Source of the DNA: Lachnospiraceae bacterium
Lineage (GTDB): Bacteria > Bacillota > Clostridia > Lachnospirales > Lachnospiraceae
Direction: 5' to 3'
Assembly: GCA_015057505.1 (NCBI GenBank)
Contig: SVEG01000021.1
Location: 1 to 54,243, forward strand
DNA: 54,243 nucleotides
Positions 40,320 to 48,899 of this stretch are shown piece after piece; the stretch's first letter is position 1, and every line of letters starts with the position of its first letter. A model generated the notes under the pieces. That model saw only the letters and a program-made list of their open reading frames with translations, made no database searches and had not been told where the DNA came from. The translations under genes were made by a program, and so were the position numbers.

Positions 40320-42503
40320 ATGAAGAGAAACAGTGGCGGAGAAAGAAAAAGAGTAATATCGGGAGTTATGTGGAGACGAAAACGATGGTATGACGGAATT
40401 GCGGGGATTGTAAATAAGCTTAGCCTGTTTTTGTATTTTGCTATTTCAGTTATGTATATGGAGCTTGTTTTCCATATAAGATTTTTTGATAAGATTACTT
40501 CTGAGATAATACTTGCAATGTTATTCCCGGTATGTATTGCAATGATACCGGCAGTAATATGTGCGCTTTTGCCTGATAAAATCTCCAAAATTATGTCAAT
40601 TATTTTTACGCTTTTTATAATAATACTTTTCGGAGTACAGGCAGTATATTGCCAGGTATTTAAGACATTTTTTGCATTTAGTCTTGTAAGTGAAGCTGGT
40701 AATGTAGGACAGTTTCATGATATGATTTTCAAAGCGATAGCAGATCAGTGGTTGACGATTCTTTTGCTTATTGTTCCGTTATTGTATCTGTGTATTTTCG
40801 GAAGAAAGCAACTGACTTTCGGTGTGCTTAGGTGGTATACACCTGTTGTTGCGCTTGTTGTTGCCGTGGTGTTGCATATTTCGTTGTTGGGAACGATGAG
40901 ACTGTACGGTACGGAATATTATTCGCCGTATGATATTTATTACAACGATTTGGTGCCTGATTTTGCGGTTGAGAAGCTCGGTGTTATTACAACGATGAGA
41001 CTTGACTTGAAGAAATTGTGGTTTGGTGACGGTGACGAAGATGGCCTTGGATTGACCATATTTGAGACTACCACACCGGAACAGACGAGTCCGCCAGAGA
41101 CAAGTTCGACAGAGCCGACGTCATCCACCGGGCAGGACGGTGAAGATGTACCGGTAAAACCCATAGAAGAGATTCTTGATTATGTACTTGATACATCACC
41201 TAATATTTTGGATATTGATTTTATGACGCTTGCGGGTGATGAAGATAAGAAAGTTATAAAGGAACTGCATACGTATTTTGCCAATAGTGTACCTACTAAT
41301 AAGAATGAGTATACGGGTATGTTTGAGGGCTATAATCTTATTAAGCTTACTGCAGAGGGATTCAGTACGTTGGCACTCAATGAAACTGCTACGCCTACCT
41401 TGTGTAAATTGGCTAACAGCGGATTTGTGTTTAACAATTTTTATAATGCAAGCTGGTGGGCAAGTACTACGGATGGTGAATATGCGGCGTGTATGGGACT
41501 TATTCCGAAGTCGGGATTTGGTTCATTCAGATATACGGGTAAGAACAAGTCATCGCTTCCTTTTTCGATGGGCAACATGCTTACGGGACTTGGATATGTG
41601 ACTTACGGATATCATAATAACCATCAGTTTAATTATTACGGAAGAGATTTATCGCATCCTAATATGGGATATATTTATAAAGGTCCCGGTTACGGCTTTG
41701 ATTTGAGAAAAACATGGCCGGAATCGGATTTGGAGATGATAGAGGCAACATTGCCCGATTATATTAATTCAGTTCCCTTTCATGCTTATTATATGACAAT
41801 CAGTGGTCATGCCAATTATACTTTTACAGGTAATTCGATGGCATCAAGGAATAAGGCGTTGGTGGCTGATCTTGATTATTCAACAGAGGCTAAGGCGTAT
41901 CTGGCGTGCCAGGCAGAGCTTGATAAGGCGATTGCCAAGCTGATGGACGAGCTTGATAAAGCTGGTTTGCTTGAGAGAACAGTTATTGTGCTTAGTGGTG
42001 ACCATTATCCGTATGCTCTTGCAAAAGAAACTATTAATGAACTGGCAGGTCATGAAGTGGAAGAGAATTTTGAGCTTTACAAGAGTACGCTTATATTGTG
42101 GGCCGGAAGTATGGAAGAACCCGTGGTGATTGACAAGGCGTGCTCGGCCATAGATATTATGCCGACACTTTGTAATCTTTTTGGGATTGAGTACGATTCA
42201 AGACTTTATATCGGTAAAGATATTTTGTCAGATGCTGACCCTATAGTGGTTTTTGCAAATAGAAGCTTTATCACTGATAAAGTAATGTACAATACCAAAA
42301 CTAAGGAGACTACAATGCTTACGGACGAGGCGTTGCCGGATAAGTATGTTTCTAATATGCAGAAGGTTGTTAATAACATGTTTAAGATATCGGCGGCGAT
42401 AGTTGAGAATAATTATTATTCATATATTGAACAGTATACACCTTACGGAATTGATAAGGCGCTATATCCTGAGAAGTATGATTTTCCGATTCAGACGAAA
42501 TAA
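40320..42503 (+). CDS. LTA synthase-like membrane sulfatase-fold protein
   Basis: A 727-residue protein: five membrane helices in the first 215 residues, a Thr/Ser/Pro/Glu-rich linker (about 248-275), then an extracellular alkaline-phosphatase/sulfatase fold. The probable catalytic Thr is in WWASTTDGEYAACMG; metal-binding residues are in the TISGHANYT and LSGDHYPYAL motifs. It would transfer glycerol-phosphate or a similar polar group onto a lipid or glycan. It is larger than S. aureus LtaS (646 residues), mainly through the linker. GAGATGAG precedes the ATG. Substrate not proven; it may modify a lipoteichoic acid-like polymer. Confidence 0.85.
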   Translation: MKRNSGGERKRVISGVMWRRKRWYDGIAGIVNKLSLFLYFAISVMYMELVFHIRFFDKITSEIILAMLFPVCIAMIPAVICALLPDKISKIMSIIFTLFIIILFGVQAVYCQVFKTFFAFSLVSEAGNVGQFHDMIFKAIADQWLTILLLIVPLLYLCIFGRKQLTFGVLRWYTPVVALVVAVVLHISLLGTMRLYGTEYYSPYDIYYNDLVPDFAVEKLGVITTMRLDLKKLWFGDGDEDGLGLTIFETTTPEQTSPPETSSTEPTSSTGQDGEDVPVKPIEEILDYVLDTSPNILDIDFMTLAGDEDKKVIKELHTYFANSVPTNKNEYTGMFEGYNLIKLTAEGFSTLALNETATPTLCKLANSGFVFNNFYNASWWASTTDGEYAACMGLIPKSGFGSFRYTGKNKSSLPFSMGNMLTGLGYVTYGYHNNHQFNYYGRDLSHPNMGYIYKGPGYGFDLRKTWPESDLEMIEATLPDYINSVPFHAYYMTISGHANYTFTGNSMASRNKALVADLDYSTEAKAYLACQAELDKAIAKLMDELDKAGLLERTVIVLSGDHYPYALAKETINELAGHEVEENFELYKSTLILWAGSMEEPVVIDKACSAIDIMPTLCNLFGIEYDSRLYIGKDILSDADPIVVFANRSFITDKVMYNTKTKETTMLTDEALPDKYVSNMQKVVNNMFKISAAIVENNYYSYIEQYTPYGIDKALYPEKYDFPIQTK

Positions 42504-42507
42504 TATG

Positions 42508-42568
42508 ATTTATAATACCGTGAAGGCAGTTACCATATATGGTGGTTGCGTTCGCGGTATTTTTTTGT
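42508..42568 (+). terminator. Intrinsic terminator after the LTA-synthase-like gene
   Basis: ATACCGTGAA pairs with TTCGCGGTAT (one G-T pair), extended by GCA/TGC and an inner ACCATATATGGT stem, then seven T. Confidence 0.8.
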
Positions 42569-42801
42569 GGTTGTAGTGCGGCTATTTTAGAAAGGAGGTT
42601 ACATAACAGGATTTTATGTAAAAACAGACTAAAAAAGGGGTTAGAAAAATGATAGTATAATTTTTAACAAAGAGTAAAAAACATGTAAAAATGCACAGTG
42701 AAACATGAAAAAAGACTTGGAAATGTGTAAAAAACAAACAAAGCATACAGAAGTATATCTGTAATTTGCTCGGCGTTTCAACCAAAAATAAAGTGACCCT
42801 A
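42569..42801. other. AT-rich intergenic stretch without a gene
   Basis: No coding region is supported here. It contains an isolated AAAGGAGGT (42592-42600) with only an ATG-TAA after it, a short inverted repeat TACAGA/TCTGTA (42746-42763), and TTAACA/TAAAAA/TAAAAA with 11-bp spacing (42664, 42675, 42686) that could be a weak copy of the repeats seen before cls. Confidence 0.5.
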
Positions 42802-42830
42802 TTGACCATTTTTACTGAGTGCATTATAAT
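42802..42830 (+). promoter_or_regulatory. Sigma-A promoter for the SleB-like hydrolase gene
   Basis: TTGACC (42802-42807), 17-base spacer, TATAAT (42825-42830), 63 nt before the start codon. Confidence 0.8.
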
Positions 42831-42893
42831 CCTTGTTAGTTTTGGCAAGAATTTCAATTAATAGGAATTTGAACAAAAAAGGAGTATAAAGAC

Positions 42894-43856
42894 ATGAATG
42901 GAATTCATTCTCTCATCCAAAGTATTTGCAGATTTGTTTTGAATATTTCCAAAAAGTCATATAGAAACTGTGCAATAATAACAGCAGGTATTTGTGTTGT
43001 TTCGGTTGTTGCATTTTCGTCAAGAATGTTTGGAGGAAGCGGCAAGAATGCAGGCTATGGCAGTGAAGGACATTTGGTGCATATAGAGCAGGATGACGCG
43101 GATGAAATTGACATTGACAGTGCTGTGGCAACAGATGAGATACTGGCCGGTGTCGTGCTTGATGAAGAAAATTTGCAGGCGGATTTTGATCGCAATGAAG
43201 CAGGAAAGACACATAGCATGTCAACGCTTGGCGGTAAAGTAAACAGTGCGGCAAGTAGTGTGGGTAAGCTTGCAGAATCAGAGACAGAGATTTTACCGCA
43301 GATACCGGATATTGATTTGTCTGAGATTGATAATAAAGAGGACATTGATTTTACAGAACAGATAGCAAGCGGTGATACAGAAGCTTTTGTTGAGCAGGAC
43401 AATGTGCAGGCCGCATCATTTGTTACAACGGACGGAACTCCGGTGACTGTTACGAAGAGAGAACCTCGCAAGGTTACAGAGGAGGAATACAACATTCTTC
43501 TTCATATTGCGGCGGCAGAAGCAGGCGGTTGCGATATTTACGGAAGAATTCTTGTTGTTAATGTAATACTTAACAGAGTTGATACTAAGGGCTTCCCTAA
43601 TACAATTAAAGAAGTAGTATTCCAGAAAAACCAGTTTTCTCCGGCTACTAAAGGAACACTTTGGAATGTTAATGTAAGTGATAAGACAAAAGAAGCTGTT
43701 GACAGGGCTTTGGCAGGAGAGGATTATTCATGCGGGGCATTGTTCTTTGCAGCGCGTAAGCGTTTGTCAGAAAGTACAATGAGCCGGTTTGATACAAAAT
43801 ACGAGAAGCTTTTTGAACATGACGGACATGATTTTTATAAATATCGTGATAAATAA
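42894..43856 (+). CDS. Cell-wall hydrolase with SleB-like domain
   Basis: A 320-residue membrane-anchored or secreted protein: an N-terminal membrane segment (about 24-45), a long acidic low-complexity stretch (about 50-185), then a SleB/Hydrolase_2 domain (about 195-320). Typical residues are LLHIAAAEAGGCDIYGRILV with the catalytic Glu, NVILNRVDTKGFPNTI, and VVFQKNQFSP. SleB-type enzymes are lytic transglycosylases acting on spore cortex, but vegetative relatives remodel the wall; presence of Spo0A makes either possible. AAAGGAG precedes the ATG. The gene is a single unit with its own promoter and terminator. Confidence 0.88.
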   Translation: MNGIHSLIQSICRFVLNISKKSYRNCAIITAGICVVSVVAFSSRMFGGSGKNAGYGSEGHLVHIEQDDADEIDIDSAVATDEILAGVVLDEENLQADFDRNEAGKTHSMSTLGGKVNSAASSVGKLAESETEILPQIPDIDLSEIDNKEDIDFTEQIASGDTEAFVEQDNVQAASFVTTDGTPVTVTKREPRKVTEEEYNILLHIAAAEAGGCDIYGRILVVNVILNRVDTKGFPNTIKEVVFQKNQFSPATKGTLWNVNVSDKTKEAVDRALAGEDYSCGALFFAARKRLSESTMSRFDTKYEKLFEHDGHDFYKYRDK

Positions 43857-43866
43857 ATTACAATAA

Positions 43867-43901
43867 CGCTTCCGCGCGATTTTTGCGCGGGGGCTTTTTT
43901 A
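43867..43901 (+). terminator. Intrinsic terminator after the SleB-like gene
   Basis: GCTTCCGCGC pairs with GCGCGGGGGC, followed by a run of six T. Confidence 0.85.
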
Positions 43902-43920
43902 TTTCATGTACACAATTAGA

Positions 43921-43949
43921 TTGCAAGTTGGATACAATTAAGTTAAAAT
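43921..43949 (+). promoter_or_regulatory. Sigma-A promoter for the GH13-like gene
   Basis: TTGCAA (43921-43926), 17-base spacer, TAAAAT (43944-43949). Confidence 0.7.
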
Positions 43950-43981
43950 ATAAGTGTATATATTTGGAGCGAGGTAGAAGG

Positions 43982-45895
43982 ATGGGAAGACAAAAAAAGC
44001 CGGAGATAATATATAGTATTGGGAAAGGCAGTCCGTTGCCGCTTGGTATAAGTGTTGTTGGGGATAATGTTAATTTTGCGGTGGAGACTGATGCTGATAA
44101 GGCAGGAATAGTATTTTATCCAAAGGACAAGCAGGGAAAGGAATGCTTTACCGTGGAATTTCCCGAAGATCAGAAGGTTGGGAATATAAGGCATATGAGC
44201 CTTTCAGGTATTTGCCTTAAGGATTATGATTATAATTATTGTGCTGACGGAGAGGTTTTTACTGATAAGAGAGCTGCGAGGATTATTGGTAGAGAAGTCT
44301 GGGGACAGAGACAGTGGGAAACTTTGGATGACAGTACGAAGCCTGATAAAACAAGGTGTAAACCTGATTTTTGCAAACCTGCTAAGATTGAGAAGCTTCG
44401 CGGAGGTTTTTTTGATAAAGAATTTGAGTGGAGAAATGACAGTAATCCGGGAACAGCCATGGAGGATACGGTTATTTATCGTATGCATGTAAGAGGCTTT
44501 ACCAAAGATGAATCATCCGGTGTTAAGAATAAAGGTACTTTTAAAGGAATACAGGAAAAGATTCCGTATCTTAAATCGCTTGGGGTAACTTATGTTGAGC
44601 TTATGCCGGCGTATGAGTTTGACGAGATATTAAAGCTTGATTATCCTGCGTATTTTGCGGATAAGACGGCGGAAGAAGATATGCCCGTTAATTACTGGGG
44701 ATATTCTGATGCATATTATTTTGCACCGAAGCAGGCATATGCCGCAGGGAATGCGGTTTTGGAATTTAGGGAGCTTGTGGCGGCACTTCACAAAGAAGGA
44801 ATAGAGCTCGGAATGGAGTTTTATTTTACGCCGGGAACCTCCAAGTATTTTATAACAGATTGTTTGAGACATTGGTTTTTGAATTATCATGTAGACGGTT
44901 TTCATATCAATACCGAGGTTGCTCCGGCGGATGTGATTGCCACAGACCCGCTTCTGGCGTCAGTTAAACTTTTTGCAACGGATTGGATGGGTGTGGCTTC
45001 AAATGGCAATATTGCAAGATGGGACAGAAAGTTTATGTGTGATGCCAGACGTTTCCTTAAGGGTGATGAGGGAATGGTAGAGAGCTTTATTGCGGATTTT
45101 CTTGATAATCCGGGAGAGGGCAGAGTTGTCAATTTCCTTGCGGACCACAACAGTTTTACAGTAAAAGATATGGTTTCCTACGAGAAGAAATATAACGAAG
45201 CCAACGGTGAGAATAACAACGATGGCGAGAATTATAATTTTAGCTGGAACTGCGGTGCGGAAGGCGAGACAAAGAAACGTAAGGTTTTGGATTGCCGAAC
45301 AAAGCAGATGAAAAATGCATGGGTAATGCTTTTGTGCAGTCAGGGAATCCCTATGATTATGGCCGGTGATGAGTTTGGAAGAACCCAGTCAGGTAACAAT
45401 AATCCATACTGCCAGGATAATGAGCTTTCGTGGCTCAACTGGAAGCTTTTAAGAAGTAATAAGGTAATGTTTGAATTTGTGAAGCAGCTCATAGAATTCC
45501 GCAAGGCCAATAAGATACTTCATATGAAGAAGAGACTTATGCAGATGGATTCAATGTCCTGCGGTTATCCGGATGTGTCACTGCACGGAATAAGGGCGTG
45601 GTATCCCGATACGGAGTATTACAGCAGACATATAGGGCTTTTGTTTTGCGGTAAGTATGCCGGTGGGCAGGACTATATTTATATTGCATTTAATATGTAC
45701 TGGGAAGAGCAGACTATGGCACTTCCTGCACTGGAACCGGGATATGAATGGCAGCTTACGTTAAAAACCGATAAAGGTGATGCAAAGATTATTGAGGAAG
45801 ATAGGAAGTGCAACATCCCTGCAAGGAGCGTATGTATTTTTATATCCAAAAAAGTAACTAAAACTACAAAAATAACTGGCGTGGTAAAAAAATAA
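43982..45895 (+). CDS. GlgX/isoamylase-like GH13 protein with a degenerate active site
   Basis: A 637-residue relative of GH13 debranching enzymes. The fold is clear: an N-terminal CBM48-like region (LPLGISVVGDNVNFAVETDA), YRMHVRGFTKDESSG at the start of the barrel, and QGIPMIMAGDEFGRTQSGNN near its end. However, the catalytic positions have changed. The nucleophile Asp of GFRFD is N310 in VDGFHINTE; the acid/base Glu of the AEPWD region is T333 in LFATDWM; the transition-state Asp of HDGF is N390 in ADHNSF. Region I (DVVYNH) is also lost. I infer an inactive, glycan-binding or regulatory protein. ATG 43982 is chosen because the longer frame lacks a ribosome binding site and would run upstream of the promoter. 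Confidence 0.88.
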   Translation: MGRQKKPEIIYSIGKGSPLPLGISVVGDNVNFAVETDADKAGIVFYPKDKQGKECFTVEFPEDQKVGNIRHMSLSGICLKDYDYNYCADGEVFTDKRAARIIGREVWGQRQWETLDDSTKPDKTRCKPDFCKPAKIEKLRGGFFDKEFEWRNDSNPGTAMEDTVIYRMHVRGFTKDESSGVKNKGTFKGIQEKIPYLKSLGVTYVELMPAYEFDEILKLDYPAYFADKTAEEDMPVNYWGYSDAYYFAPKQAYAAGNAVLEFRELVAALHKEGIELGMEFYFTPGTSKYFITDCLRHWFLNYHVDGFHINTEVAPADVIATDPLLASVKLFATDWMGVASNGNIARWDRKFMCDARRFLKGDEGMVESFIADFLDNPGEGRVVNFLADHNSFTVKDMVSYEKKYNEANGENNNDGENYNFSWNCGAEGETKKRKVLDCRTKQMKNAWVMLLCSQGIPMIMAGDEFGRTQSGNNNPYCQDNELSWLNWKLLRSNKVMFEFVKQLIEFRKANKILHMKKRLMQMDSMSCGYPDVSLHGIRAWYPDTEYYSRHIGLLFCGKYAGGQDYIYIAFNMYWEEQTMALPALEPGYEWQLTLKTDKGDAKIIEEDRKCNIPARSVCIFISKKVTKTTKITGVVKK

Positions 45896-45906
45896 AAAAC
45901 TGGATA

Positions 45907-45935
45907 TTGTAACAAGCCACATAGCGTAATATAAT
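45907..45935 (+). promoter_or_regulatory. Sigma-A promoter for the ECF S-component and pyridoxal-kinase genes
   Basis: TTGTAA (45907-45912), 17-base spacer, TATAAT (45930-45935). Expected transcription start near 45942, inside the inverted repeat that follows. Confidence 0.8.
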
Positions 45936-45968
45936 GCCTTCTAAGATGAGGATTTACTTAGGAGGCAT
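45934..45968 (+). promoter_or_regulatory. 12-bp inverted repeat spanning the start site and ribosome binding site
   Basis: ATGCCTTCTAAG (45934-45945) pairs fully with CTTAGGAGGCAT (45957-45968), one G-U pair, 11-nt loop, then TTTTATT and the ATG at 45975. The 3' arm contains the TAGGAGG ribosome binding site. Read from the GH13-like gene it looks like a terminator. In DNA it straddles -10/+1 and could be an operator. Confidence 0.7.
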
Positions 45969-45974
45969 TTTATT

Positions 45975-46565
45975 ATGGAAAATAAATCACAGATTATTTT
46001 AAAACTTACGCAGGCAGCTTTTATGACGGCTTTATGTTATATCGGATTTCAGTTTTTGAGGATTGATATTCCGGTCGGAACGGAGAAGACGGCATTTCAT
46101 CTTGGTAATGTATGTTGTGTGTTGGGAGCATTGCTTCTCGGCGGCTTATGGGGCGGTCTTTCCGGTGCGATAGGAATGACTATTGCGGACCTTACAAGCG
46201 GATATGCAACTAGTGCACCAAAAACATTTGTACTTAAGCTTTGTATCGGATTAATAGTGGGCCTCGTTGCACATGGGGTAGGAAAACTTTCAAGACAGAA
46301 GGATAAAAAGCAGATTTTTAAATGGGCGTTAATCGGCAGTATTGCCGGTATGGCTTTTAATGTGGTAGCGGACCCGGTTGTGGGCTATTTTTACAAAATG
46401 TATATCTTGGGGATTCCACAGGAGGTTTCATCAGTATTTGCTAAGATGGCATCGGTTACGACTTTTGTAAATGCTGTTATAACAGTAATTGTTACCGTAA
46501 TTCTTTATGCTGCGTTAAGACCTGCCATGGGAAAAGCAGGGATGCTTCCGACGGTCGGTAAATAG
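45975..46565 (+). CDS. ECF transporter S-component, probably for vitamin B6
   Basis: A 196-residue membrane protein with about six helices. KLTQAAFMTALCYIGFQFL begins the first helix, and LGALLLGGLWGGLSGAIGMT is the conserved glycine-rich segment of S-components. The next gene, 23 nt downstream, is a pyridoxal/pyridoxamine kinase, so a B6 vitamer is the likely substrate (PdxU-like); this rests on gene context. It would use the shared EcfAAT module encoded elsewhere. Confidence 0.82.
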   Translation: MENKSQIILKLTQAAFMTALCYIGFQFLRIDIPVGTEKTAFHLGNVCCVLGALLLGGLWGGLSGAIGMTIADLTSGYATSAPKTFVLKLCIGLIVGLVAHGVGKLSRQKDKKQIFKWALIGSIAGMAFNVVADPVVGYFYKMYILGIPQEVSSVFAKMASVTTFVNAVITVIVTVILYAALRPAMGKAGMLPTVGK

Positions 46566-46588
46566 CTTATATTTGTAAGGAGACAGTA

Positions 46589-47413
46589 ATGGAAAAACGA
46601 GTATTAACAATTCAGGATATTTCATGTGTGGGACGTTGTTCGCTTACGGTAGCTCTGCCGATAATCTCGGCCTGCGGAATAGAGACAAGTGTATTGCCAT
46701 CTGCAGTTTTGTCTACGCATACAGGCGGATTTACAGGATATACCTTTAGGGATTTGTCCGATGATATGCCGGCGATAAAAAATCACTGGGTTAAAGAGAG
46801 TATTAAGTTTGATGCGATATATACGGGATATTTGGGAAGCGTGGCTCAAATAGATTACGTACTTGATATTATGAAAGACACATTGACTGAAAACGGAGTG
46901 CGTATTGTGGACCCGGCTATGGCTGATAACGGAAAATTGTATGCAGGCTTTGATGAAGATTATGTGCAGGCCATGAAGCGCTTGTGCGCTTCGGCGGATT
47001 TTATTTTGCCCAATATAACAGAAGCATGCATGTTTACCGGCTATGAGTACAGGGAAGAATATGATGAAGCGTACATTAAAGGACTGATTGATGCACTCGG
47101 TAAGATAAGTTCTGCTAAAATAGTTCTTACGGGAGTAAGTTATGATAAAGCTACAACGGGAGTTGTGGTTTGTGAGGATGGCAGTCTTAAGTATTACAGA
47201 CACAAGCGTTTTGAAAAAAGTTATCATGGTACGGGAGATGTCTATGCATCTGCATTTGTAGGTGCTTATATGCGAGGACACAGCGCGTATGATTCGGCTG
47301 TAATTGCTGCCGATTATACAACCGAGTGTATGAGAAATACGAAGGATGATAAGAGCAAATGGTACGGAGTAAGCTTTGAGAGCGCAATAAAGACACTTGT
47401 TGAAAGAGTTTAG
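46589..47413 (+). CDS. Pyridoxal/pyridoxamine kinase (PdxY/PdxK-like)
   Basis: A 274-residue ribokinase-fold enzyme that phosphorylates B6 vitamers for PLP salvage. VLTIQDISCVGRCSLTVALP is the family's N-terminus, VLSTHTGGFTGYTFRDL the substrate region, LPNITEACMFTG the ATP/metal site, and YHGTGDVYASAFVGAYM the C-terminal anion-hole signature with the catalytic Asp. Length is normal. AAGGAG precedes the ATG. It is paired with an ECF S-component, giving uptake followed by metabolic trapping. Confidence 0.9.
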   Translation: MEKRVLTIQDISCVGRCSLTVALPIISACGIETSVLPSAVLSTHTGGFTGYTFRDLSDDMPAIKNHWVKESIKFDAIYTGYLGSVAQIDYVLDIMKDTLTENGVRIVDPAMADNGKLYAGFDEDYVQAMKRLCASADFILPNITEACMFTGYEYREEYDEAYIKGLIDALGKISSAKIVLTGVSYDKATTGVVVCEDGSLKYYRHKRFEKSYHGTGDVYASAFVGAYMRGHSAYDSAVIAADYTTECMRNTKDDKSKWYGVSFESAIKTLVERV

Positions 47414-47461
47414 TTTTGAGCGTAAACGGGGTGGCAACACCTTGCAATTTATCATGAAAAA

Positions 47462-47502
47462 TGGTATAGTTTAAGGGTATTAAACTATACCATTTTATTT
47501 TA
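47462..47502 (+). terminator. Intrinsic terminator after the pyridoxal kinase gene
   Basis: TGGTATAGTTTAA and TTAAACTATACCA form a perfect 13-bp stem with a five-base loop, followed by TTTTATTTTA, which runs into the AGGAG of the next gene. Confidence 0.85.
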
Positions 47503-47514
47503 GGAGAAATGACT

Positions 47515-48351
47515 ATGAGAATTGGAATCAGAGGCCATGATATGGAGAGAGTTCCTTTTGAGGAGCTTGTAAGCAATATTAGAAAGAAGGGCTTTAAGTG
47601 TACACAGCTTGCACTTTCAAAGGCTATTTACGAGTTTAACGTTAAAGAAGAGGCAATGACACCCGGTATGGCATTGTATCTTAAAGAGATATTTGCAGAG
47701 AATAAGGTGGACGTGGCGGTACTCGGATGTTATCTCAATCTTGCCAACCCTAACAAAGAGCAGCTTGCGAAGACCATGAAGACTTATATGGCGCATATCC
47801 GTTTTGCAAGTCTTCTCGGTTGCGGTGTTGTAGGAACTGAGACAGGTGCCGTTAATGAAGAATACAAGTTTGAGGAAGCTAATCACTCAGAGGAAGCTCT
47901 TCAGATTTTTATCAATAATTTAAGACCTATAGTTGAGTATGCGGAGAAGATGGGCGTAATCGTTGCAATTGAGCCGGTATGGAAGCATATTGTATGTGAT
48001 ATCAAGCGTGCAAGAAAAGTACTCGATGCAATTAATTCCCCTAACCTTCAGATTATCTTTGACCCGGTTAATACAATTGATGTACATAACTACGAGAAGC
48101 AGGATGAGCTTCTTAATGAGGCATTTGACCTTCTTCATGATGAAATTGCGGTTATCCATGCCAAGGATTTCGTTGTAGAGAACGGCGCGGTTAAGTCGGT
48201 AGTTTCAGGTAAGGGTCTTCTTAACTATGATCTGCTTATGAGTCTTATTAAGAAGTATAAGCCGCACATCCATGTGCTCCTTGAGGATACCAAGCCTGAG
48301 AATGCAATTGAGACCAAGGAATTTGTGGAAAGAAAATATGCGGAGGCATAA
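47515..48351 (+). CDS. Sugar phosphate isomerase/epimerase-like TIM-barrel protein
   Basis: A 278-residue AP-endonuclease-2/xylose-isomerase-like barrel. Metal-binding residues are apparent in GVVGTETG, VAIEPVWKH, IIFDPVNTID and VIHAKDF. Members interconvert keto sugars or act as epimerases; the exact substrate cannot be assigned. ATG 47515 is chosen over ATG 47509 because AGGAG (47502-47506) is then eight bases away. apt follows after three bases, so they are cotranscribed, although their metabolic link is not obvious. Confidence 0.85.
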   Translation: MRIGIRGHDMERVPFEELVSNIRKKGFKCTQLALSKAIYEFNVKEEAMTPGMALYLKEIFAENKVDVAVLGCYLNLANPNKEQLAKTMKTYMAHIRFASLLGCGVVGTETGAVNEEYKFEEANHSEEALQIFINNLRPIVEYAEKMGVIVAIEPVWKHIVCDIKRARKVLDAINSPNLQIIFDPVNTIDVHNYEKQDELLNEAFDLLHDEIAVIHAKDFVVENGAVKSVVSGKGLLNYDLLMSLIKKYKPHIHVLLEDTKPENAIETKEFVERKYAEA

Positions 48352-48354
48352 TTC

Positions 48355-48879
48355 ATGAAAAAGATAGAAGAATATGTTAGAAGTATTCCGGATTTTCCGG
48401 AAGAGGGTATTATTTTCAGAGATGTAACGAGTGTGCTTCAGGATGCAGACGGATTGCAGCTGGCTGTAAGCGGCATGCAGGATTTAATAAAAGATATTGA
48501 TTTTGATGTTGTGGTTGGTCCTGAGTCAAGAGGGTTTATTTTCGGTACACCGATTGCTTATAATCTTCACAAGTCATTTGTTCCGGTGCGCAAGAAGGGC
48601 AAGCTTCCTTGTGAGACAATTGAGATAAGCTATGAGCTTGAGTACGGAAGTGCAACAATTGAGATTCATAAAGATGCCATCAAGCCGGGACAGAAGGTTG
48701 TTATCGTGGATGATTTGCTTGCGACAGGCGGAACTGTTGAGGCTATCATTAAACTTGTTGAACAGCTTGGTGGAGAAGTTGTGGGAATAGTGTTCCTTAT
48801 TGAACTTGCGGGACTTAACGGCAGAGCAAGACTTGAAGGGCAGAGAGTTGAATCCTTAATCTGCTACGAAGGCAAATAA
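48355..48879 (+). CDS. apt: Adenine phosphoribosyltransferase
   Basis: A 174-residue purine-salvage enzyme converting adenine and PRPP to AMP. FPEEGIIFRDVTSVL is the characteristic N-terminus, VVGPESRGFIFG the base-binding region, RKKGKLPCETI the flexible loop, and VVIVDDLLATGGT the PRPP-binding motif. Length is exactly typical. It lies three bases after the isomerase-like gene and 20 bases before the esterase gene. In many Firmicutes apt lies close to relA, as it does here (one gene apart). Confidence 0.95.
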   Translation: MKKIEEYVRSIPDFPEEGIIFRDVTSVLQDADGLQLAVSGMQDLIKDIDFDVVVGPESRGFIFGTPIAYNLHKSFVPVRKKGKLPCETIEISYELEYGSATIEIHKDAIKPGQKVVIVDDLLATGGTVEAIIKLVEQLGGEVVGIVFLIELAGLNGRARLEGQRVESLICYEGK

Positions 48880-48899
48880 TATATCAGGAGATTACAAAC

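Noticed and set aside
42592-42612. Strong AAAGGAGGT ribosome-binding-like sequence in a gene-free gap
   Set aside because: It is followed only by ATG-TAA about a dozen bases later and no open frame, so no gene is called.
42664-42691. TTAACA/TAAAAA/TAAAAA with 11-bp spacing upstream of the SleB-like gene
   Set aside because: Two of the three units are plain A-rich sequence and the site is over 100 bp from the promoter, so I did not add it to the proposed regulon.
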